Below are positions 13,495-23,220 of a stretch of DNA of 64,000 bases, one piece after another (the stretch's first letter is position 1; each line of letters begins with the position of its first letter). The notes under the pieces were generated by a model. It saw nothing but the letters and a program-made list of their open reading frames with translations, searched no databases and was not told the origin of the DNA. Source of the stretch: Aquilaria yunnanensis (lineage: Eukaryota; Streptophyta; Magnoliopsida; Malvales; Thymelaeaceae); the NCBI GenBank assembly GCA_039654915.1, contig CM077596.1:72727751-72791750 (forward strand), given 5' to 3'. The position numbers and the translations under genes were made by a program.

Positions 13495-13697
13495 TTAGTA
13501 TTATGGTTATTATTATTATTATTATGAGTGTGCGGTGCATATTAGTATAACTATAATGATGTAATAATAATTATTATACGCATTATTATTGTCAGTATTA
13601 TTATGGATATTAATATTAGTCAAATTTTATTATAATAAATTATTATATATAATTATTAGTATATATAATTATTATTTCTATTTTTATCAGTATTTTA

Positions 13698-13792
<95 letters not shown>

Positions 13793-14123
13793 TGTGTGGT
13801 GCATATTAGTATAATTATAATGATATAATAATAATTATTATACGCATTATTATTATTAGTATTATTATGGATATTATTATTTGTCAAATTTTATTATCAT
13901 GGGTATTATTGTACTTAATATTATAATTATTTTCATTATTATCATTAGTAAAATTTATTACAATATTATTATCATCAGTATAATTATCATTATAATTAAT
14001 TAAATTATATTATTATTATCATCATTATTATTATTCTTATTCTTATTATTATTATTCCAATTTGGAACATATGATATATAATTATTATTTGTATTTTTAT
14101 CAGTATTTTAAATATTATTCTTA

Positions 14124-14201
<78 letters not shown>

Positions 14202-14220
14202 GCTCTATACATATTATTAT
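13495..14220. repeat. ATT/AAT microsatellite region with a reiterated segment
   Basis: Long ATT and AAT runs (13692-13790, 14127-14200) with interspersed unique bits. A segment beginning TGCATATTAGTATAA, at about 13536 and again at about 13800, shows that this block grew by internal duplication. The retrotransposon inserted in its ATT tract; the tract resumes at 28288-28680. Confidence 0.9.
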
Positions 14221-16449
14221 TGTGGCAACGTGTGGTTCGTTTTCGGGAGTCGCTACCAATCGGTTTTTTTCTTAGGTCGATTGGATACCTAAAATATGGT
14301 CTGCGAGAGTTCGGGGATCGGGAGTACGGTTACGTTAAAACAACTTTGTTAAAACGCCCAAAAATTGGCACCTTAGTTGATTTTAATTTTGTTTTGCTTT
14401 GTTTTTAAATAATTTTCAGTTAATTTTCAAAATTAGAAATTTTAACTGGATTATGTCGAAATGTGGATTTTTTTAATTAATTAATTTGTATGAAATTTTA
14501 TACTTCCGAACCATGGACTCTGCCGAGTCATTTGGACACAGAAGATTTTTATTCCGAACCATGGACTCTGCCGAGTCATTTGGACACGGAATTTGGTGAA
14601 AATTTTAATCCATATCGTAAAAATATGGATTTTTATCTTTTTATTTAATTTATTTATTTTGAAAGTTTGATATTTTCCAAACCGTAGATCCTGCTGGATC
14701 ATCCGGATATGGAAATTAATATCCAAGCCATGGATTCTAACCGAATCATTTGGACATGGATATGATCCGTCTTAGGATTTCGTTATTTAATTTTATTTTA
14801 TTTTTTAATAATTTCAGTTAATATCCAAACCATGGATTCTAACCGAATCATCTGGACATGGATTTTATGATCCGTCTTAAGACGGATTTCTAATTTAATT
14901 TAATTTTATTTTTTAATAATTTTAGCGAATATCCAAGCCATGGATTCTAACCGAATCATTTGGACATGGATTTTGATAATCGATCTTAGGTCAGTTTTTC
15001 CAATAATTTATATGTTACTTAACCAATAATTTGATTTACATTTAAATACAGTATAAGAATGAAAATTAAACTATTCTAAAATCCAATAAATATACATGAA
15101 TATACATATCAAATCAAAGTCCCATGTTGTTCTCTTAATGATCAAAATTAATGTAAGATAAAATCAACTAATAATAGAAGAAACAAAGAAAAATAAAAAA
15201 CAAACAAACAAAAAGCTTGCTGTTAGTGATGAATCTGTAAGGAAAATAAAATTCATAACTTAAATGGATAAAATAAAAAGAATTAAGGGCTAAGTAATAA
15301 TTTTACCCAAAATTTTTAAAATTTTGACTTGGTCAAATCGTTTTTTTTCGTTTCTGTTTCTTGTTTCAGCAACAGGGAGGCGTGAGCAGCAGCGGCACGG
15401 CGGTGGAGGAGGCGACGGCTGGGAGACGTGGCAGAGGAGGAAGCGCAGCAGGAGGAGGCGACGGCGGGGCGTCCGGCGGCGAGGGGAGTGGGACGCGAGG
15501 GAAGAACAGCAGCGCGACGGCTGGGGGCGGTGCTGGAGGAGAGACCGACGGCGGCGAAAGCTGGAAGCGTCGGTGGCGGCCAAGGAAATGAAAAGGGAGA
15601 ACAGCGTGGCACGACGCGTCGAAGGCGCGACGTCAAGCGGGAATCGGAGTTGCTGGCGGAAGGCGGGAGCGAGGGCAGAGGAGTGAGATGGTGACGGCGT
15701 CGTTGGGATGCGACGACCAGCGAGGGAAATGGGGGAACTTGGGCATCGGCGGCCACGATGGGGCGTCGGAGATGGCGGAACTTTGGGGGAAATCCTGAGG
15801 CGTCGTCGGTGGGCTGAAATGGAGAAACGTCTGGCGAGGGAGCTCGGCCAAGAGAGAGAGAAGAGAGGGAGGGTTGCGCGATGAGGGAGAGACAGAGAGA
15901 TGGAGGCCCGTGAGGGGAGGCTGCTGAGAGAGAGAGCTCAGGGGAGCGCAAAGAGAGAGAGAATGGAGAGCTGTGAGGGGAGGCTGCTTGTCTGTGAGAT
16001 GAGAGAGAGAGTTGTTGCCTCCTGAGAAAGAGAAAACGTTGTGAGCAGATAAGGAGAGGGGAAGAAGCTTCTGGAGAGCGTGCCGGGAGGTTCAACTGGG
16101 GGAGAAATATCTAAGCCAAGGGAACACGGGGGAGGTGTTTTTGTTTTTGTTTTTTTTTTTTTTTGTTTTTTTGTTTTTTTTAATTAATTAATAATAATAA
16201 TTTTTTTAATTAATTAATAATTAATTATTGTTTTTAATACACACATACATATATTATTATTTTAAAGCTAATAAAACAGAATCCCCCTAAACTAATTGTT
16301 ATTAAAATATATTATATTTTTTATTTTTTATTTTTTATTTTTTATTTTTATTTATTTTTTATTTTTATTTTTTTTAATTAATTTTTAGTAATTTTTTTTA
16401 ATTAATTAATTCTTTTTTTATGAAGGTCGGACGAAATTGGGTGTCAACA
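14221..16449 (-). repeat. 3' LTR of the Tat/Ogre-like element
   Basis: 2229 bp; ends TG...CA in the element's orientation. It holds six copies of a hairpin motif (14511-14969), an AT-rich stretch, and a GC-rich purine-biased block (about 15360-16130) whose minus strand has long proline/serine-rich open frames. It differs from the other LTR by a few substitutions, a 14-bp indel near 15670 and length changes in T-rich tracts. Confidence 0.93.
14511..14969. repeat. Six reiterated hairpin motifs in the LTR
   Basis: Copies lie at 14511-14540, 14559-14589, 14682-14712, 14728-14759, 14830-14861 and 14938-14969. Each has an outer arm CCATG...CATGG (or a variant) and an inner 5-bp stem. The inner stem appears as GACTC/GAGTC, GATCC/GGATC or GATTC/GAATC, so both sides change together. 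The set recurs in the other LTR at about 26388-26847. Confidence 0.8.
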
Positions 16450-16462
16450 GCTGCCCCCCTTT
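16450..16462 (-). promoter_or_regulatory. Polypurine tract
   Basis: On the element's strand AAAGGGGGGCAGC directly abuts the TGTTGACACC start of the 3' LTR, the expected place for plus-strand priming. Confidence 0.85.
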
Positions 16463-16539
16463 GCATGCTTTCATGGGTCATGATGTATGCAAAGTCGTTA
16501 CCAAATTTCGTCCGTCTTAGCTAGGCACTGAGAACCTTC

Positions 16540-17290
16540 TCGCCGCCTAAACGATGAGGTTATTGAATCCTCTTTAAAAAAAACTTTGACAATAGGAACT
16601 CTCCTATCGTTGAAAGTTTGAGTGAATGAGGTTAAGGAACTCTCCTTAGAACCTCTGCGATAAGAACTTTCTTATCATTGAAGAAAAATTGATAATTAAT
16701 TGTTTGAGGTTTAAGGAACTCTCCTTAGAACCTCTAACGATAGGAAAACTTCTATCGTTGTAAGATGGACTGATTGATTGATTGTTTGTTTGAGGTTAAG
16801 GAAAGGTCCTTAGAACCTCTAACGATAGGAAAGGTTCTATCGTTGTAAGATGGACTGATTGATTGATTGTTTGTTTGAGGTTTAAGGAAAGGTCCTTAGA
16901 ACCTCTAACGATAGGAAATGTTCTATCGTTGTAAGATGGACTGAATGATTGATTGTTTGTTTAAGGTTTAAGGAAAGGTCCTTAGAACCTCTAACGATAG
17001 GAAAGGTTCTATCGTTGTAAGATGGACTGAATGATTGATTGTTTGTTTGAGGTTTAAGAAAAGGTCCTTAGAACCTCTAACGATAGGAAAGGTTCTATCG
17101 TTGTAAGATGGACTGAATGATTGATTGTTTGTTTGAGGTTAAGGAAAGGTCCTTAGAACCTCTAACGATAGGAAAGGTTCTATCGTTGTAAGATGGACTG
17201 AATGATTGATTGTTTGTTTGAGGTTAAGGAAAGGTCCTTAAAACCTCTAACGATAGGAAAGGTTCTATCATTGTAAGATGGACTGAATGA
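16540..17290. repeat. Tandem repeat array A (about 80-90 bp units) with two hairpins per unit
   Basis: About eight units. Each contains TAAGGA-AAGG-TCCTTA inside GAGG...ACCTC arms, and AACGATAG-GAAAGGTT-CTATCGTT. Earlier units have different loops (ACTC, AACTC) and paired stem changes. Hypervariable tandem repeats before the polypurine tract are known in Tat/Ogre elements. Confidence 0.9.
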
Positions 17291-17515
17291 TTGATATCGA
17301 GGCAAAGGTTCCATCCTTAAAACCTCGGATTGATTGATTGATGTCGAGGCAAAGGTTCCATCCTTAAAACCTCGAATTGATTGATTGATCTCGAGGCAAA
17401 GGTTCCATCCTTAAAACCCCGGATTGATTGATTGATGCCGAGGCAAAGGTTCCATCCTTAAAACCCCGGATTGATTAATTGATGTCGAGGTAAAGGTTCC
17501 ATCCTTAAAACCCCG
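17291..17515. repeat. Tandem repeat array B (about 47-bp units)
   Basis: About five units of CGAGGCAAAGGTTCCATCCT followed by TAAAACCTCGG and GATTGATTGAT linkers. CGAGG/CCTCG and AAGG/CCTT can pair. It is transitional between arrays A and C. Confidence 0.9.
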
Positions 17516-18240
17516 ATGATGAAAATTGATTGTTTTCGAGGGAAAGGTTTCATCCTTAAAACCCCGATGATGAAAATTGATTATTTTCGAGGCAAAAGTT
17601 CCATCCTTAAAACCCCGATGATGAAAATTGATTGTTTTCAAGGCAAAGGTTCCATCCTTAAAACCCCGATGATGAAAATTGATTGTTTTCGAGGCAAAGG
17701 TTCCATCCTTAAAACCCCGATGATGAAAATTGATTATTTTCGAGGCAAAGGTTCCATCCTTAAAACCTCGGACTGATGAAAATTGATGTCGAGGCAAAGG
17801 TTCCATCCTTAAAACCTCGGATTGATGAAAATTGATTGTTTTCGAGGCAAAGGTTCCATCCTTAAAACCCCGATGATGAAAATTGATTATTTTCAAGGCA
17901 AAGGTTCCATCCTTAAAACCCCAATGATGAAAATTGATTGTTTTCGAGGCAAAGGTTCCATCCTTAAAACCCCGATGATGAAAATTGATTATTTTCGAGG
18001 CAAAAGTTCCATCCTTAAAACCCCGATGATGAAAATTGATTGTTTTCGAGGCAAAGGTTCCATCCTTAAAACCCCGATGATGAAAATTGATTGTTTTCGA
18101 GGCAAAGGTTCCATCCTTAAAACCCCGATGATGAAAATTGATTATTTTCGAGGCAAAGGTTCCATCCTTAAAACCCCGATGATGAAAATTGATTGTTTTC
18201 GAGGCAAAGGTTCCATCCTTAAAACCCCGGCGATGAAAAT
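17516..18240. repeat. Tandem repeat array C (51-bp units)
   Basis: About 14 units of 51 bp sharing the GAGGCAAAGGTTCCATCC core with array B. Because 51 is a multiple of three, both strands show long repetitive open frames (17-residue periods); these are artefacts of the repeat. Confidence 0.93.
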
Positions 18241-18785
18241 TGATTATGATTGTGGAGAAAAACTCTTTCCTCCTTTTTAAGTACCTCAGACAATCGAAGT
18301 TGAAATGTTCTATTCGGAAGTGTGAATTTTCATAATAGGTGAGTGTAGAAATTTAGACTTCGATAAGATGAGTGAATCTTGATGATGACAATAACACTAA
18401 CAAATTATGTAGAGGGAACGGATGTTTGGAATCAATATCCAAGGTTCATCTAATATTTTCTTCAGTAAATATAGATTTCCTTGTGAGATATGTCATCCAA
18501 ATAAGGTTAAAGCTTAACTACCCCAAAATGTTATGCCTAGTAGACCTAGTAGGATGCGTCTCAAGAGTAATAAAAATTACTCTTTACTCAGCCATTCCAA
18601 CCTAAAGGCATTGTCGCATGGTTTTAATATCAGCATGGACCAAACTATCTTATAAGATAATGAAATTTCCTGAAAAAAAAAACTGAAATACGAAAGAAAA
18701 TGCTGATAATAAAACTAAAGGACAAGAAAAACGGATCAGATTGCTTCTTCTTCCACAATGCTTCAACAGGCTGGGTAAAGGACAA
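18241..18785. other. Unique interior sequence downstream of the LOG-like ORF
   Basis: Probably the 3' untranslated part of the LOG-like unit or of the retroelement. No domain was seen. Confidence 0.5.
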
Positions 18786-19415
18786 TTATGGGACGGAACT
18801 GGTTGGGAAAGACTGTCGTGCCCAGTCTAATTGGATCATCGCTGGATCTGGTTCAGGAACAAAAGCTTGCATTTTATCTAGCAATTCTTCAGCAGTTGTT
18901 GCGGATATTATGATTCGTCGTGCCACATCAGGGATAAACTTTTGCTTCACAGCACGATTCATAAAAGATAATAGACCTACGAAGAAATAGTTAACATTTA
19001 ACAGCCCAATGGGTTTTTGATGCAAATTAAGTTGGGGCATGGAAGCGATTTGGAAGACTTCTCCTAATGTGCCAAAGCTACCTGGTAGAGCGATAAAAGC
19101 ATCAGCATTAAAAAGCATTTGTAACAAACGCTCTTGCAGATTTTTAACCACTAGCTCTTCTCCAATCGTGCCCCCAGAAACCGATTTCAGAGATGCAGGG
19201 ATAATACCCAGAACCTGGATTTCTCCTAAAGATGCTGCTGATGCTACAGTTCCCATTAATCCGACACTACCTCCTCCATAAACTAAGTGTATTTTTCGCT
19301 CAGCTAATACATTACCCAAATGGTTGGCTGCCTTTAAGTACTCTTCATCTTCTCCAGGAAAAGCTCCAGAAAATACACAAATACTTCGGGGTTTACGAGT
19401 AGAGGTTTTCTCCAT
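18786..19415 (-). CDS. LOG-like cytokinin riboside 5'-monophosphate phosphoribohydrolase, intronless, inside the retrotransposon
   Basis: A 209-residue ORF of normal LOG length. LOG enzymes act in the cytosol and release active free-base cytokinins from their riboside 5'-monophosphates. The fold's signatures are present: SICVFSG near the start, LVYGGGSVGLMG at residues 44-55, IGIIP-like VLGIIPASL at 68-76, the active-site arginine R96, DAFIALPG at 105-112 and KPIGLLNV at 134-141. The usual PGGxGTxxE motif reads PGSFGTLGE (111-119): the second glycine is a serine, but the glutamate is kept. I chose the internal ATG at 19415 because MEKTSTRKPRSICVF matches LOG N-termini; an in-frame ATG at 19475 would add 20 residues unlike the family. 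Plant LOG genes normally have several introns and this copy has none, so it is probably a retrocopy. It lies in sense with the retroelement and downstream of the two cysteine-rich ORFs. Activity is unproven. Confidence 0.85.
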   Translation of the reverse strand: MEKTSTRKPRSICVFSGAFPGEDEEYLKAANHLGNVLAERKIHLVYGGGSVGLMGTVASAASLGEIQVLGIIPASLKSVSGGTIGEELVVKNLQERLLQMLFNADAFIALPGSFGTLGEVFQIASMPQLNLHQKPIGLLNVNYFFVGLLSFMNRAVKQKFIPDVARRIIISATTAEELLDKMQAFVPEPDPAMIQLDWARQSFPTSSVP

Positions 19416-19453
19416 TCCTATACTTACCCTTATGAGAAAAGAAGAAAAGATGA

Positions 19454-19464
19454 TATATTTATAG
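19454..19464 (-). promoter_or_regulatory. Possible TATA box of the LOG-like ORF
   Basis: The minus strand reads CTATAAATATA about 40-50 nt upstream of the chosen ATG. This would give a very short 5' leader, so it is only a candidate. Confidence 0.35.
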
Positions 19465-19516
19465 AGGTAAAGCAATAATTTTATTTTTCAAGAATGGATA
19501 CATTATTGTCAGCTAT

Positions 19517-19830
19517 TCACAGTAGTCACGAGTATGACTCTGGTCAGGTATGGGTACACTATCGTTAAAAGAGGAGGAAAATTTAAAAAACAACTAGCAT
19601 ACATAGTAGTCACTACTGTAGCTTACGTCAGGAGTAGGTACGTGATTGTTGGAAGAGAAGGAAAATTTCAAAAGTAGCAGCTATATACAGTAGTCATAAC
19701 TGTATCTCATGTCAGGAGTGGGTACATTATTGGGAGGATAATTTCAAAAGCGACAGCTAGCATGTACAGTAATCGTGACTTTGGTTCACGTCTTCCACTG
19801 ATTTTGCATCCAGTAACGGCTTCAATGCCT
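19517..19830. repeat. Degenerate tandem repeats (about 80-87 bp) between the LOG-like ORF and the first cysteine-rich ORF
   Basis: About four units share a CAGTAGTCACGA-CTGT-CTCACGTCAGGAGTGGGTAC-like core. One further unit lies after the other cysteine-rich ORF (about 20505-20605). The array therefore grew from the 3' flank of that gene. Confidence 0.75.
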
Positions 19831-19831
19831 T

Positions 19832-20380
19832 CTATGAATCGGCGATTTGCATCCCATCCAGTTTTCTCACAAACTGGCAAACTGGGTCATTAAAAGTCAG
19901 ATTTCCAAGACTGTAACGATCCTGTTCTTTACGGAAAGTCCACCATAAATCCATAATTTCCCATTGCACTATTTCACAAGAATGTGTTTCAAAAGTTAAT
20001 AGGATATCATCCAAAGATTCCTTACGCAGGCCATTCTTGATGAATTTTCTTTTATCTTCACGATTTTTGGTGATCATCCCTAAAGAATGACATTTAGTAT
20101 TGCAATTCCATCGTCCACATTTATGACAGACACCTAGCCTCTTTGCTCTTCGCTTTTTGGCATAAGCGCTTTTACCTAAGCCGGGCATACGGGGCACAAA
20201 TGCGTCTGAAACTTCACCAGCCGAGCGGACCTTAGCTTCAATTAAGCACCGCACATTGTCAGGAATGCCTTTGTGCATAAAGACTCTAATCCTTTCACAT
20301 CTAGCTTGGTAAATCATTTTAAGAACATTTATTGGAAGAGAAGGAAAGTATTTTCGCAGGGTAGAAAGAGTAGAATCCAT
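19832..20380 (-). CDS. Cysteine-rich basic protein resembling Betaflexiviridae nucleic-acid-binding proteins, copy 1
   Basis: 182 residues, intact. Residues 1-60 are helical and amphipathic. A GKSAYAKKRRAKRLGVCHKC segment (69-88) joins a basic stretch to a cysteine cluster C85-x2-C88-x4-C93-x3-C97, followed by a charged REDKRKFIKNG stretch (108-118). A basic arm directly before a small cysteine cluster, then a charged helix, is the layout of the 3'-terminal nucleic-acid-binding proteins of carlaviruses and vitiviruses; several of those suppress RNA silencing. The extra C-terminal part (119-182) has no counterpart that I recognise. It is oriented with the retroelement. Copy 2, 796 bp upstream in transcription order, has the same length with no indel. 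The viral link is by motif and layout only. A host zinc-binding protein is the alternative, though I know of none with this layout. Confidence 0.65.
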   Translation of the reverse strand: MDSTLSTLRKYFPSLPINVLKMIYQARCERIRVFMHKGIPDNVRCLIEAKVRSAGEVSDAFVPRMPGLGKSAYAKKRRAKRLGVCHKCGRWNCNTKCHSLGMITKNREDKRKFIKNGLRKESLDDILLTFETHSCEIVQWEIMDLWWTFRKEQDRYSLGNLTFNDPVCQFVRKLDGMQIADS

Positions 20381-20460
20381 TGATGAGAGAAGAATTTGAG
20401 AGATGATGGAAAGGAATTAGTTATTGAAGGAAACTTAGATAACCGACTGGAAGAACATGC

Positions 20461-20468
20461 ATTTATAG
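20461..20468 (-). promoter_or_regulatory. Possible TATA box of cysteine-rich ORF copy 1
   Basis: The minus strand reads CTATAAAT 81-88 nt upstream of the ATG, giving a plausible leader of about 50 nt. Copy 2 lacks it: similarity between the two upstream regions ends just before this point. Confidence 0.4.
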
Positions 20469-20627
20469 CAATGAAATGGATAACGTGTCGATTACACTTA
20501 CGGGAGCAAATACATTATTAAAAGAAAAAATGGAAAATTTTAAATATGATAAATTGTATGTACAGTGATTGTGACTGTGGCTCATATCTTCCACTGGTTT
20601 TACGTCCAGTAACGGGATTAACGGCTT

Positions 20628-21176
20628 CTATGAGTCGAGGATTTGCTTCCCATCCAGTTTTCTTACAAGCTGGCAAACAGGGTCGTTTAACGTCAGATTC
20701 CCGGGACTGTAACGGTTTCGTTCTTCATGAAAAATGCTCCATAAACCAAGAAGTTCACGTTGCACAGATCCACAAGAATGTGTCTCAATAGTCAATCGGA
20801 TATCATCCAATGAGTCCTTACTCAGGCCATTCTTGATGAATCGTATTTTATCTTCTCGATTATCGGAGATCATTCCTAAAGAACGACATTTAGTATTACA
20901 AGTCCACCGTCCACATTTGTGGCAGACTCGTAACCTTTTCGCTCTTCGCTTTTTGGCATAAGAGCTTCTGCCTATACCAGGCATGTGAGACACAAATGCC
21001 TTTGGGATTTCGCCTGCCAGACGAACCTTGGCTTCGATTAACCACCGCACATCTTCAGGGATTCCTTTGTGCATCAGAACTCTTAATCGTTCACAGCGAA
21101 CTTGGTAGATCTTTTTGAGAATGTTCATTGGGAGAGAAGGAAAATATTTTCGTAAGACAGAAAGAGTAGGATCCAT
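20628..21176 (-). CDS. Cysteine-rich basic protein resembling Betaflexiviridae nucleic-acid-binding proteins, copy 2
   Basis: 182 residues, same length as copy 1 and about 74% identical by eye (near 48 differences), with no indel. The conserved core is kept: SSYAKKRRAKRLRVCHKCGR with cysteines 85, 88, 93 and 97, and REDKIRFIKNG. The most variable parts are residues 57-72 and 136-154. Start-to-start distance to copy 1 is 796 bp, and both 5' and 3' flanks are related, so the pair arose by tandem duplication of a whole unit. Intact frames despite about 26% protein divergence suggest that both copies were maintained by selection for some time. Function is inferred from the viral-type layout: RNA or DNA binding, possibly silencing suppression. 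It is transcribed in the same sense as gag and the LOG-like ORF. Confidence 0.65.
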   Translation of the reverse strand: MDPTLSVLRKYFPSLPMNILKKIYQVRCERLRVLMHKGIPEDVRWLIEAKVRLAGEIPKAFVSHMPGIGRSSYAKKRRAKRLRVCHKCGRWTCNTKCRSLGMISDNREDKIRFIKNGLSKDSLDDIRLTIETHSCGSVQRELLGLWSIFHEERNRYSPGNLTLNDPVCQLVRKLDGKQILDS

Positions 21177-21309
21177 TTTCTAGAGGGAAGTAAAAGACAG
21201 AAGAGAGGAAAGAATCAGTTATTATGGGCAACTGAGAGAACCGACTTGAGAGTCACGGAGTACCGTATCCGCCGTTTAACCGGAAAAGTGGATCCTACTT
21301 TATTTTGGT

Positions 21310-21720
21310 ATCATAGATATTTCTTATCTTTGATATCTCGTTAGGCATGACATTGATCCAGTCCTTGATTATTGAATCCATTGTCCGCTTTTGACAAATT
21401 TTCAACGACAATATTTCTTGATGTCTGCCTTATCTTTGACTATCTCTTATCTTGGATGCTGCTAAGCTGGCATCAATCCTGTCCTTCCAGGTGTAGCCTC
21501 GATTATTGAATCAATTGCCAGGCTTTTGACAATATTGTCTATTTTATATATATTTTTTTTTTATATCTGCCTTATCCTTGGCTATAGCTATCTCTTATCT
21601 TGGATACTACTAGCTGGCGTCAATCCTATCCTTCCAGGTGTAGCCTCGATTATTGAATCGGTAGCCAAGCTTTTGACAATATTGTCTACCTTATCCTTGA
21701 ATTCCTGATGCAGGTTGGTC
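21310..21720. repeat. Tandem repeats of about 142 bp upstream of the cysteine-rich pair
   Basis: Two clear copies start at the TCTGCCTTATC motif near 21424 and 21566 and share CCTTCCAGGTGTAGCCTCGA followed by TTATTGAATC. A partial third copy lies before 21420. Confidence 0.8.
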
Positions 21721-23220
21721 CCGCATATTAGCTGTGTATCCAGTGATAGATTGGTAAGAGCTGATGTTATTGAGATCTCAGCTTATACTGCTGTAACTGT
21801 GCTGTGAATGTGATTCCTGTTTGGTCCTTGTCATGTAAAAGCTATGCATGCATGATGTGAAATGCATGAATGCAGAGCATGCGTAACTGATGTTTTTTTT
21901 TTTGTATGGATCTAGTTCTTTATGTCTTTGTTTTACTGGATCCTCTTTGTGATGACCTTCTTGGACTATCATTGAATCTCTTTATGCTTTCCAGCTTTTG
22001 TTCGCTGCCTCAAAAGCCCAACTCTTTTCAAAATCCTCTTTCTTTGACTTGTTCTTGAATTTTGGCCTCAATTTCTTTAAAGTTGGCCCGCCTCATAATT
22101 TATATCTCTTTCGGGTACTCATCCATTGTCATGGATTTGATACCATCAAAGGCTTTACTTTCAATGTCTGCTTTGCCCCTTTTCTTGTGACCGTGCCGAC
22201 ACTTACTTATTCCCATGTTATAATCTGAATGATTGCTCTTCCTTGAACTCATGTTTTGATCCATAAGACTTGCCCCCTTGTCTATTGAACTTCTTTGTTG
22301 GCAGTACTCCTCTTACGCTTCGTAGAGACTACTTTGCCCCCCTGAATATGGTGTTTATGTGGAAAGAGATATCATCTCGCCTTTGATTTAACAGAAGGTC
22401 GAGCATTTCTAGACCTTTGTGATGGCACTTGATCGTAAATTTCTCTTACAAGAACCACATCTTATTAAAGAAAGTCTCAAGCTATCTCCTCACTTTTAAG
22501 TCTACATACATTAATGAATAATGGTTTGGCCTTAAAGAAAAACTTTCATCAATTTGCAAAGCTTGACAAAGTAATTTACGGTCTTTGTTTTTAATTAAAA
22601 TATCCTGTCATTCTTCCCTTTCCAACTCGAAGACATAAACTGTGCAAGGCAATAAGGTATAAACATGATTCACAAGGATAGCCTTTTAGCTGAATGAGGA
22701 TGATATCGAGATGTAACTGTTAGGCATGAGGAAAATTAAGTTTGAATATTTTTTTTTGTTTTGTTGCAGTCTTTTAGCTGAATGAGAATGATATTAAGAG
22801 GTAAATATTAGGTCTAAGTAAAGTTAAGTTTGAGTGGTGTGAAAAAAAAAGGGTCTTTTAATACTACTCGTGAGCAGATTTGATTATGGTGAAAAACTCA
22901 ATAGTGATGACTTCAAACTTGCCACCTTTTCCAGAAAGTTTGATCTCATCTGTTGCCCCCCAACTATCGTAATCTTTATGTACACTTGGTTTGAGGGTTA
23001 CTTTTGTTTTCTAAACCGCCTTTGCAGGTTTTCAGTCTAGAATCCATAGCTCACTTTTTCTATCTTTTTTCTTTTGCTCTAGTTTGAGCCCTTTTTTTCC
23101 TTTCTCTTTTTTTGTTTTTGTTTCCCTTTCTTTTTTTTTTTTTGTTTTGTTTTTTTTTATATATATATTTTTTTGTTCCCTTTTTTTTTTTGTGTGAGCT
23201 ATGGTGATGACATATTTGAT
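21721..23220. other. Retroelement interior without recognisable genes
   Basis: Position between gag and the cargo ORFs where pol would be expected. I see no reverse transcriptase, integrase or protease motifs in either strand's open frames. Confidence 0.55.

Noticed and set aside
14005..14292. Poly-asparagine and poly-isoleucine open frames
   Set aside because: Produced by the ATT microsatellite.
15290..16095. Proline/serine/arginine-rich frames in the LTRs
   Set aside because: Frames open on both strands in GC-rich sequence, and the C-terminal frame is not kept between the two LTRs.
16540..18240. Possible CRISPR-like array
   Set aside because: Units are contiguous tandem repeats without unique spacers, in a plant nuclear context.
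17411..18280. Long repetitive open frames on both strands (17-residue periods)
   Set aside because: They follow from a 51-bp tandem repeat unit, a multiple of three, and occur on both strands. No independent sign of coding.
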